Of a DNA stretch of 12,668 nucleotides, positions 1-5,728 are shown one piece after another (positions within the stretch are counted from its first letter, which is position 1; each line of letters starts with the position of its first letter). A program made the translations under genes and the position numbers. Origin of the DNA: Pseudomonadota bacterium (GTDB lineage Bacteria; Pseudomonadota; Alphaproteobacteria; Rhizobiales; Xanthobacteraceae); the NCBI GenBank assembly GCA_023404705.1, contig JAEYAU010000210.1:1-12668 (forward strand). The letters run 5' to 3'. The notes under the pieces are model-generated. The model made no database searches and was not told the origin of the DNA. It saw only the letters and a program-made list of their open reading frames with translations.

Positions 1-1
1 G

Positions 2-64
2 GCGGGTGCTGCCCCGGCGGCTCCGGGTGCGGCGCCGGCGGCCGGCGGCGGCGAGAAGAAGTAA
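2..64 (+). CDS. rplY: 50S ribosomal protein L25/general stress protein Ctc, C-terminal end (partial)
   Basis: Only the last 20 codons are present, ending in TAA at 62-64; the gene begins outside the window. They read as a low-complexity Ala/Pro/Gly tail ending GGGEKK. In alphaproteobacteria the long form of ribosomal protein L25 (Ctc family, binds 5S rRNA) often carries such a disordered tail and is commonly encoded directly upstream of pth. The tail composition and the 18-base spacing to pth support the call. The folded domain is not visible, so the name rests on context and tail type rather than on conserved residues. Confidence 0.68.
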   Translation, partial: AGAAPAAPGAAPAAGGGEKK

Positions 65-82
65 CGCCCCACGGCTCAGGCC

Positions 83-694
83 ATGCAGCTGTTCGTCGGG
101 CTCGGCAATCCGGGCACGCGTTATGCCGGCAACCGGCACAATATCGGCTTCATGGCTCTCGACGCGATCGCGCGGCGCCACGGCATCGGTCCGTGGCGCC
201 GTCGCTTTCAGGGCCAGGCGGCCGAGGGCTCGATCGGCGGCGCGCGCGTGCTGCTGCTCAAGCCCGAGACCTACATGAACGAGTCCGGGCGCGCGGTGGC
301 CGAGGCGGCGAACTTCTACAAGCTCGACCACGCCGCGATCATCGTGCTGCACGACGAGGTGGACCTTCCGCCCGTCAAGCTGCGCGTGAAGGCGGGCGGC
401 GGCATTGCGGGCCACAACGGGCTGCGCTCGATCAGCAGCCATGTCGGCAACGAGTATCGCCGCGTGCGCATGGGCGTCGGCAAGCCGGACCTGAAGGACC
501 TGGTGCACGTGCACGTGCTCAGCGACTTCGCCAAGAGCGAGCGTCCCTGGGTCGAGGCCATGTGCGGTGCGATCGCGGACAATGCCGAGCTGCTGGTGCG
601 CGGCCAGGACTCAACGTTCCAGAATCGGATCCACCTCGCCATGGAGGCGAAGGGATTCGTCGAAACGAAATCACCGGTGAAGCCGGCCGACTAG
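83..694 (+). CDS. pth: Peptidyl-tRNA hydrolase
   Basis: Cytosolic enzyme that cleaves the ester bond between peptide and tRNA in peptidyl-tRNAs dropped from stalled ribosomes, recycling the tRNA. The 203-residue protein matches bacterial Pth in length (about 190-210). Family residues are in place: N9 in GLGNPG, catalytic H19 in RHNIGF, N66 in TYMNESG, D91 in HDEVDLP, and N112 in the GGGIAGHNGLRS segment. The last ten or so residues (VETKSPVKPAD) look like a disordered extension. The ATG at 83 is preceded by a short CAGG Shine-Dalgarno-like run and puts the conserved LFVGLGNPG strand at the N-terminus. It lies 18 bases after the L25 gene and 24 before ychF, so the three are probably co-transcribed. 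Confidence 0.97.
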   Translation: MQLFVGLGNPGTRYAGNRHNIGFMALDAIARRHGIGPWRRRFQGQAAEGSIGGARVLLLKPETYMNESGRAVAEAANFYKLDHAAIIVLHDEVDLPPVKLRVKAGGGIAGHNGLRSISSHVGNEYRRVRMGVGKPDLKDLVHVHVLSDFAKSERPWVEAMCGAIADNAELLVRGQDSTFQNRIHLAMEAKGFVETKSPVKPAD

Positions 695-718
695 TGCCGG
701 TTCGAAAAGGCTCTGATC

Positions 719-1816
719 ATGGGCTTCAAATGCGGAATCGTCGGATTGCCGAATGTCGGCAAGTCGACGCTGTTCAATGCGCTGACTGAGACCGCGGCCG
801 CACAAGCCGCGAACTATCCGTTCTGCACCATTGAGCCGAATGTCGGCGAGGTGGCGGTGCCGGATCCGCGGCTGGAGGGGCTGGCGACGCTGGCGAAGTC
901 GGCGCAGATCGTGCCGACGCGGCTTACCTTCGTGGACATCGCAGGGCTCGTGCGCGGCGCCTCCAAGGGCGAGGGGCTCGGCAACCAGTTCCTCGCCAAT
1001 ATCCGTGAGGTCGATGCGATCGCGCATGTGGTGCGCTGCTTCGAGGACTCCGACGTCACGCATGTGGAAGGCAAGATCGATCCCATCGCCGATATCGAGA
1101 CGATCGAGACCGAGCTGATGCTCGCCGATCTCGACAGCCTCGAGAAGCGCGCCGATTCGCTGGAGAAGAAGGCAAAGGGCGGCGACAAGGAAGCCAAGGA
1201 AACGCTGGACCTGATCCAGCGCGCGCTGACGCTGCTGCGCGACGGCAAGCCGGCGCGGCTGGTCGAGCGCAAGCCCGAGGAGGAGCGTACGTTCCGCATG
1301 CTCGGGCTGCTGACGTCGAAGCCGGTGCTCTATGTCTGCAATGTCGACGAGGGCGCGGCTGCGACCGGAAATACTTTCGCGGAGCGCGTCGCGGCGCGCG
1401 CCAAGGAGGAGGGCGGCCGTTCGGTCGTGATCTCGGCCAAGATCGAGGCCGAGATCGCGGTGCTCTCGCCCGAGGAGCGCGTGGAGTATCTCGAGGCGAT
1501 CGGCCTCAAGGAGCCGGGGCTGAACCGGCTGATCAACGAAGGCTATGCGCTGCTCGATCTCGTGACCTTCTTCACGGTCGGGCCGAAGGAGGCGCGCGCC
1601 TGGACGATCACGCGCGGCACCAAGGCGCCGCAGGCGGCCGGCACCATCCATACGGATTTCGAGCGCGGCTTCATCCGCGCCGAGACCATCGCGTATGATG
1701 ACTACGTCAAGCTCGGCGGGGAAGCCGGGGCGCGCGATGCCGGCAAGCTGCGGCTGGAAGGCAAGGAGTACATCCTGGCCGACGGCGACGTGATGCACTT
1801 CCGCTTCGCGACCTGA
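719..1816 (+). CDS. ychF: Redox-regulated ATPase YchF (Obg-family P-loop protein)
   Basis: Universally conserved cytosolic P-loop NTPase of the Obg family that prefers ATP to GTP and associates with ribosomes; it is linked to translation and oxidative-stress control. The 365 residues match the family length. Visible motifs are the Walker A/G1 loop GLPNVGKST (9-17), the YchF segment NYPFCTIEPN (32-41), the G3 motif DIAGL (73-77), and NVDE (208-211) in place of the GTPase NKxD, the change that accounts for ATP preference. A helical coiled-coil insert occupies about 125-180, and the C-terminal TGS domain about 279-363, ending in the family-typical DGDVMHFRF. pth-ychF adjacency is a common bacterial arrangement. 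Confidence 0.97.
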   Translation: MGFKCGIVGLPNVGKSTLFNALTETAAAQAANYPFCTIEPNVGEVAVPDPRLEGLATLAKSAQIVPTRLTFVDIAGLVRGASKGEGLGNQFLANIREVDAIAHVVRCFEDSDVTHVEGKIDPIADIETIETELMLADLDSLEKRADSLEKKAKGGDKEAKETLDLIQRALTLLRDGKPARLVERKPEEERTFRMLGLLTSKPVLYVCNVDEGAAATGNTFAERVAARAKEEGGRSVVISAKIEAEIAVLSPEERVEYLEAIGLKEPGLNRLINEGYALLDLVTFFTVGPKEARAWTITRGTKAPQAAGTIHTDFERGFIRAETIAYDDYVKLGGEAGARDAGKLRLEGKEYILADGDVMHFRFAT

Positions 1817-1888
1817 ACCGGCAAGGTAGTTCCGCCGACCAAGGCACGAGCGGCCGACTATGGCCGTATTCGTCGTCGGGAGATCGCC

Positions 1889-2452
1889 ATGACATTCCGG
1901 GCCCGCAGCCTCGCCGCCGCTGCCATCCTTTTCGTCGGGCTCTCGGCTCCGGCCTCGGCCGAGATCGAGAAGTTCATGAACATGTGCGACGGGAAGCTGT
2001 GCGCCTCCTTCCGCGCCTCGATCACGGTGCCGGAGGGCTGGGTCGAGGACAAGGAAGCCTCGCGCGAGCTCGGCGTGCAGATGCTGCTGCCGAAGGGCAA
2101 GGGCTTCGACGAAGCGCCGGCCAAGATCTACGCCATGGTGCGCTACAATCGCGAGAAGAAGGCGGTCGTGACCTTCGTGCCGCCGCAGATCAAGGAGTGG
2201 CGCGGCCTCGCCAAGGACGCCAAGATCGAGAAGCTGCCCGACCTGCCGCGCACGGACGGCAAGACCGTCTACCTGCGCCACAAGTTCCAGGCGCCGAGCC
2301 TGAAGGAGCAGGCCTACGAGCAGGTCGCGCTCACCAGCGACGGCGACAAGGACGGCAACGCCTTCGTGGTGGTGATCATGCTCTCGTCCGACACGCGCAA
2401 AGACTTCGAGGCCGCGCGGGAGGCGTATGAGGCGGTGCTGGCGAAGTATTGA
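1889..2452 (+). CDS. Exported protein of unknown function
   Basis: I do not recognise a characterised family. The 187-residue product starts with a clear Sec signal peptide (positive MTFRAR, hydrophobic core, likely cut after ASA at about residue 24), so it should be periplasmic. Two cysteines sit close together right after the signal (C33 and C38, in CDGKLC) and could form a disulfide. The rest is a soluble, Lys/Glu-rich alpha/beta-looking sequence with no transmembrane segment. The ATG at 1889 has a GGGAGA Shine-Dalgarno seven bases upstream. It follows ychF by 72 bases; co-transcription is possible but not shown. Confidence 0.85.
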   Translation: MTFRARSLAAAAILFVGLSAPASAEIEKFMNMCDGKLCASFRASITVPEGWVEDKEASRELGVQMLLPKGKGFDEAPAKIYAMVRYNREKKAVVTFVPPQIKEWRGLAKDAKIEKLPDLPRTDGKTVYLRHKFQAPSLKEQAYEQVALTSDGDKDGNAFVVVIMLSSDTRKDFEAAREAYEAVLAKY

Positions 2453-2479
2453 GGGCTTTCCCCGAGTTCAGCGCCTCAT

Positions 2480-2627
2480 CCGTCACCCTGAGGTGCTCGC
2501 GCGCAGCGCGAGCCTCGAAGGGCGACGGCCGGTGAGCTGCAGCGAGCAAGCTGAACCGCCCGGGCCGTTCATCTTCGAGGCTCGGGCTCGTCGCTGCGCT
2601 ACGAGTCCTCGCACCTCAGGATGACGG
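2480..2627. repeat. Large intergenic palindromic repeat (dispersed, BIME-like)
   Basis: Outer arms: CCGTCACCCTGAGGTGC at 2480-2496 pairs with 2611-2627 with one mismatch in 17. Inner arms: a perfect 12-bp match at 2509-2520 and 2573-2584 (CGAGCCTCGAAG and its complement). Small hairpins sit inside each half; for example 2495-2502 pairs with 2506-2513, eight perfect pairs around three bases. I recognise the CCTGAGGTGC ends as resembling a palindromic element scattered through Bradyrhizobium-type genomes. It lies between a plus-strand gene and a minus-strand gene, a usual place for such elements. It may also act as a 3'-end structure for both transcripts. Confidence 0.75.
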
Positions 2628-2660
2628 GATCGGGGGGCAGTGTGCCGGCGAGCGGATGCC

Positions 2661-2951
2661 TTACATCCCGCCGCGATTGCGGATCGCAGCCAGGTGCTCG
2701 TTGATCCTGAAGATCATCAGGATGAACTCGGTGACGATGCGGGCGAAGAGGATTCCGAACAGCGTGCCGACCAGGCTGACGATCGCGGTGACGGCGCCGC
2801 TGAGCAGGCTGACGCGGATCAGGCCGATCGCGGTGAACAGGCCGGAGAGGCCGGAGAGCAGCACGATCACGACCATGAGCCAGTAGAACAGCCGGATGAT
2901 GGACGGCGTGATGAAGCGTTCCCACTGAAACAGGTCGCCGATATAGAACAT
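2661..2951 (-). CDS. DUF4282-type small membrane protein
   Basis: A 96-residue inner-membrane protein. Residues about 19-42 and 50-73 form two hydrophobic segments. The ITPSIIRLFYW start and the GILFARIVTEFILMIFRINEHL end fit the DUF4282 pattern, in which a family-typical E..I..FRI.E.L segment follows the second helix. Function is unknown. I chose the ATG at 2951, not the in-frame ATG at 2987, because GGAG lies about seven bases upstream in the minus strand and the family begins with a short loop before the first helix. It faces the exported-protein gene across the palindromic repeat and is divergent from the MaoC pair. Confidence 0.83.
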   Translation of the reverse strand: MFYIGDLFQWERFITPSIIRLFYWLMVVIVLLSGLSGLFTAIGLIRVSLLSGAVTAIVSLVGTLFGILFARIVTEFILMIFRINEHLAAIRNRGGM

Positions 2952-3151
2952 AAGAGTCTCCTCACGACCCGGCGCCGCGACCGCCAATGGTCAAATCGAT
3001 CGACGCGGAGCCTGCACGGCAGTGCGCTTACGGTCAATGTGGCTCAGTCCGGTCTCGCGCATTGGCCTCTCCTCATACGTCGGAAAAGCCGTTTCCGGTT
3101 TCGGTCCGCATGCGCTAGACAATCCGTCCCGCCATCCACGTCCGAGTTTCC

Positions 3152-3604
3152 GTGCCCAAGCTCCACTTCGAAGACTTCACCACCGGCCAGATCGCCGAAT
3201 ACGGCCCACGCCGCGTCACCCGCGAGGAGATCGTCGGCTTCGCGGCGGAGTTCGATCCGCAGCCGATGCATCTCGATGAGACGGCGGCGGCCGCCAGCAT
3301 GCTGGGCGGGCTCGGCGCCTCCGGCTGGCACACCTGCTGCATCCTGATGCGCATGTTGGTCGACGGCTTCCTGCACGACTCGGCGTCCATGGGGTCGCCG
3401 GGCGTCGACGAGGTGAAGTGGCTCGCACCGGTGCGGCCGGATGACGAGCTGACGGTGCGTGCCACGGTGCTCGACACGCGCGTCTCGCAGAGCCGTCCGG
3501 ACCGCGGCTTCGTCAAGTTCCAGTATGACGTTCTCAACGCGACGGGCGTGCAGGTCATGACATTGACCACCAGCCTGATGATCGCGCGCCGCACGCAGGC
3601 CTGA
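3152..3604 (+). CDS. MaoC-like hot-dog hydratase/dehydratase, first of a tandem pair
   Basis: A 150-residue single hot-dog-domain protein of the MaoC/(R)-specific enoyl-CoA hydratase superfamily; such enzymes add water to or remove it from acyl-CoA thioesters. The hydratase-2 signature (D-x-N-P-x-H in characterised members) appears as D35-P-Q-P-M-H40, so the catalytic Asp and His are kept while Asn is replaced by Gln. GGLGASGWH (52-60) forms the usual helix-to-strand segment. The start is a GTG at 3152; it lacks a strong Shine-Dalgarno but gives an N-terminus that aligns with the next gene (LHFEDFTTGQ versus PFFEDLQIGE). The next gene begins five bases after its stop. Substrate unknown. Confidence 0.88.
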   Translation: MPKLHFEDFTTGQIAEYGPRRVTREEIVGFAAEFDPQPMHLDETAAAASMLGGLGASGWHTCCILMRMLVDGFLHDSASMGSPGVDEVKWLAPVRPDDELTVRATVLDTRVSQSRPDRGFVKFQYDVLNATGVQVMTLTTSLMIARRTQA

Positions 3605-3609
3605 AGCCC

Positions 3610-4095
3610 ATGCCCTTTTTCGAAGACCTCCAGATCGGCGAGCGCAACGAGATCGGCAGTCACACCTTCACGGCCGAGGAGATCAAGGCGTTCGCGGCGC
3701 GCTACGATCCGCAGCCGTTCCATCTCGACGAGGAGGCCGCGAAGCGCTCGCATTTCGGCGGGCTGGTCGCGTCCGGCTGGCACAGCGCCGCGATGTGGAT
3801 GCGGCTCGCCGTCGACCGGCGCAAGCGCCATGCCGAGGAGGCGCGCGCGCGAGGCGAGCCGTTTGCGGCGCTCGGGCCGTCGCCCGGCTTCCGCGAGCTC
3901 AAGTGGCTGGTGCCGGTCTATGCCGGGGACACGATCACCTATGCGACCGAGGTGATCGGCAAGCGCGAGTCGGCGAGCCGGCCCGGCTGGGGCCTGATGC
4001 AGGTGTTCAACACGGGCACGAACCAGCACGGCAAACTGGTGCTCTCGTTCCTGAGCACGGCTTTCGTTCAGCGCCGCCCGGGCGCAGAACCGTGA
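3610..4095 (+). CDS. MaoC-like hot-dog hydratase/dehydratase, second of a tandem pair
   Basis: A 161-residue paralogue of the preceding gene. It keeps D33-P-Q-P-F-H38 with the same Asp/His pair and Gln substitution, and FGGLVASGWH (49-58). Compared with its neighbour it has a charged insertion of about ten residues (RKRHAEEARARGEP, 71-84) after the central helix. Shared blocks (DPQPxHLDE, GGLxASGWH, KWLxPV) show the pair arose by duplication. The five-base spacing suggests co-translation and perhaps a heteromeric hydratase, since MaoC folds act as dimers; that is inference. A terminator hairpin begins 23 bases after the stop. Substrate unknown. Confidence 0.88.
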   Translation: MPFFEDLQIGERNEIGSHTFTAEEIKAFAARYDPQPFHLDEEAAKRSHFGGLVASGWHSAAMWMRLAVDRRKRHAEEARARGEPFAALGPSPGFRELKWLVPVYAGDTITYATEVIGKRESASRPGWGLMQVFNTGTNQHGKLVLSFLSTAFVQRRPGAEP

Positions 4096-4117
4096 CCCGA
4101 CATCACGCAAAGCGAAA

Positions 4118-4148
4118 CGCCCGGCGGCTTGTGCCACCGGGCGCTTTT
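4118..4148. terminator. Bidirectional rho-independent terminator
   Basis: The 11-base arms CGCCCGGCGGC (4118-4128) and GCCACCGGGCG (4133-4143) pair with one G-T position around a four-base loop and are followed by CTTTT. On the minus strand the downstream side is TTTCGCTTT. It lies between the ends of the convergent MaoC pair and the 4173-4463 gene, so it can serve both. Confidence 0.85.
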
Positions 4149-4172
4149 GATCCAAGGATGTCGCTGTGTGCC

Positions 4173-4463
4173 TTACTGGCAGACGCGGACGCGACGCCAG
4201 CCCTGCGAGGTGCGCTCGCGGGCCGTGTAGCAGCCTGTTGCCCGCGGAGCGGTCGGCTGCACGTAAACGGTGCCGCGCGGTCCGTAGTACGGGTCAGCAT
4301 AAGCCGCGCTGGAGGCCGCACCGGCAACGACCACGCCACCGACGCCGGCTGCGATGATCGCCGGGATCACCCACACGGGGTAAGCATTGGCGGAGGTCGG
4401 AACCGTCAGCGTGGCGGCACCGAGCGCCGCAGCGGCCGAAAGGGCGACGAGGGTCTTTTTCAT
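4173..4463 (-). CDS. Small exported protein with Gly/Ala-rich segment, unknown function
   Basis: A 96-residue product with a good signal peptide (MKKTLVALS, Ala-rich core, cut after SANA at about residue 27). A hydrophobic Ile/Val/Gly/Ala stretch (about 32-55) may be a membrane anchor or a glycine-zipper-like segment. A Tyr/Pro-rich linker and a short basic C-terminal unit with two cysteines follow (C78 and C95, in GCYTARERTSQGWRRVRVC), probably a disulfide-closed loop. The ATG at 4463 was chosen because it starts the signal peptide and has GGAG nine bases upstream. Similar small exported proteins occur in Bradyrhizobium-type genomes, as far as I recall, but I know no function. Its promoter region (4464-4557) is shared divergently with the dipeptidase gene. 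Confidence 0.82.
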   Translation of the reverse strand: MKKTLVALSAAAALGAATLTVPTSANAYPVWVIPAIIAAGVGGVVVAGAASSAAYADPYYGPRGTVYVQPTAPRATGCYTARERTSQGWRRVRVCQ

Positions 4464-4557
4464 ACGGATCTCCGTTTCTCTGGAATGCCCAATACCCTTC
4501 CCAATCACGTCCCGGATTGAATGTTCCTGGAGAGCGGGGCGACATCGCGGAATTCTC

Positions 4558-5304
4558 ATGACCATTCATGGGCCTTGGAACTTCGCTACGCAGGCCTGTG
4601 GCACAGCGGTTTCGCACCTGCGGTTGCGATCAGCGGCCGTGATCGGGCTGCTGTTCCTCGCGTGCGGCCCGACCACCCCGATTCATGCGCAAGATCGTCG
4701 GGCGGGCTTCGTTGATGCGGCAGCGGTCGTGTCCGGGCTCGTGGTCGAAATGCGCTATGCGGGCAGTCACAACTTCGTGGGGCGTCCCGTGGCCGGCTAC
4801 GAGCGGCCCCTTTGCCTGCTGACTCACCAGGCGGCCGCGGCGCTCGCCGAGGTGCAGCGGGACCTCGCCCCGCGCGGTCTCGGGCTGAAGGTTTACGACT
4901 GTTACCGGCCGGCGCGCGCCGTCGCCCATTTCGTCCGCTGGGCGCGGGATCCCGATGACACGGCGACCAAGTCCGAGTTCTATCCGGGCCAGGACAAGCG
5001 AAACCTGTTCCGGGAGGGCTATATCGCGACCCGCTCCGGCCATTCGCGCGGATCCACCGTAGATCTGACGCTGGTGCATCTGGCGACCGGGAAGGAGATC
5101 GACATGGGCAGCCCCTTCGACCTGTTCGATGCCCGGTCCTGGCCGAGCCATCCGGGCCTGCCCGAAGCCGCCCGCCGCAACCGGGCGCTGCTCGGCGAGG
5201 CGATGCGGAAGCGGGGGTTCCGGGGCCACCGCAAGGAGTGGTGGCACTTCACCCTGGCGGGCGAGCCTTATCCCGGCACCATCTTTGACTTTCCGATTCG
5301 TTAA
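4558..5304 (+). CDS. Exported D-Ala-D-Ala dipeptidase (VanX/DdpX family, M15D)
   Basis: Zinc peptidase that hydrolyses the D-alanyl-D-alanine dipeptide. In Gram-negatives this usually salvages D-Ala from peptidoglycan turnover rather than giving vancomycin resistance. The protein is 248 residues from the ATG at 4558. VanX landmarks are all visible: the substrate-clamping Arg in YRP (R117), zinc ligands H162 and D169 in SGHSRGSTVDLTL, catalytic E227 and zinc ligand H230 in KEWWHF. An N-terminal hydrophobic stretch (about 25-40) with likely cleavage near PIHAQ (45) predicts export, leaving a mature part of roughly VanX length. The start is uncertain because no strong Shine-Dalgarno precedes it. 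No vanH, vanA or sensor kinase is nearby. Confident in family and catalytic residues, less in the exact start. Confidence 0.9.
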   Translation: MTIHGPWNFATQACGTAVSHLRLRSAAVIGLLFLACGPTTPIHAQDRRAGFVDAAAVVSGLVVEMRYAGSHNFVGRPVAGYERPLCLLTHQAAAALAEVQRDLAPRGLGLKVYDCYRPARAVAHFVRWARDPDDTATKSEFYPGQDKRNLFREGYIATRSGHSRGSTVDLTLVHLATGKEIDMGSPFDLFDARSWPSHPGLPEAARRNRALLGEAMRKRGFRGHRKEWWHFTLAGEPYPGTIFDFPIR

Positions 5305-5353
5305 GAAGATCCCTCTACATCTCACCTAGGGTGTTAATTGCGCAGTAATTTGC

Positions 5354-5365
5354 TCGGGCGCCCGA
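5354..5365. repeat. Short perfect palindrome upstream of the 56-residue membrane protein
   Basis: TCGGGC followed directly by GCCCGA forms a 12-bp perfect palindrome about 105 bases before the start at 5470. It could be a protein-binding site in the leader or promoter of that gene; nothing else in the sequence supports a specific regulator. Confidence 0.3.
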
Positions 5366-5469
5366 AACCAACAGGGCACGAGCGCGTAATAAACATTGCG
5401 GCTGTTGAACCTCGCACGCGGCCGCCTCGACCAAAGAGCGGGTACGAAAAACAATTCAGGGGAACGGCT

Positions 5470-5640
5470 ATGGCCGACCGGCGGACACTCGGACTTCTCG
5501 GTTTCTTCTTCGGCGGCATCACCCTTGCGGTCATGCTGACGGCAGCCTTCATCGTGAAGCAGCACGTGGACGGCCGGCTTTCGCTGGAAGGTCCGCGCAT
5601 GCCCGTGATCGCGGCCACCACGGCGCCGATCCTGCGCTGA
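5470..5640 (+). CDS. Small single-span membrane protein, unknown function
   Basis: A 56-residue product with a short basic N-terminus (MADRRT), one long hydrophobic helix (about 7-29) and a polar C-terminus. A strong Shine-Dalgarno (AGGGGAA at 5458-5464) sits six bases before the ATG at 5470, which decides the start over the longer frame from 5338. The 165 bases before it hold no other gene, so it probably has its own promoter. A perfect terminator stem follows about 40 bases after the stop. I know no function; the strong ribosome site and flanking signals argue that it is expressed. Confidence 0.75.
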   Translation: MADRRTLGLLGFFFGGITLAVMLTAAFIVKQHVDGRLSLEGPRMPVIAATTAPILR

Positions 5641-5680
5641 ACAGCTTTCGACGCGCCGCCGAGCGGCCGCGCCTGACGAA

Positions 5681-5713
5681 AACGGCCCCGCACCGCGGGG
5701 CCGTTCGCATTTT
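5681..5713. terminator. Bidirectional rho-independent terminator
   Basis: Perfect 11-bp arms AACGGCCCCGC (5681-5691) and GCGGGGCCGTT (5695-5705) around the loop ACC, followed by CGCATTTT on the plus strand. On the minus strand the stem ends in GTTTTC. It lies between the convergent 56-residue protein gene and the end of the RND permease gene and can terminate both. Confidence 0.9.
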
Positions 5714-5728
5714 CAGGATGTCGATGTC

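Noticed and set aside
1851..1866. Possible terminator after ychF
   Set aside because: The stem is only 5 bp (CGGCC/GGCCG) with no T-run, and it overlaps the region leading to the next gene's ribosome site.
671..2281. Long minus-strand open frame (536 codons) opposite ychF and the exported-protein gene
   Set aside because: It is antisense to two well-supported genes, has no recognisable domain, and its Arg/Leu/Asp/His-rich composition is the usual shadow of GC-rich codons.
4558..5304. Glycopeptide (vancomycin) resistance determinant
   Set aside because: Only the VanX-type dipeptidase is present, exported, without vanH, vanA or regulators; the family is common in Gram-negatives for D-Ala salvage.
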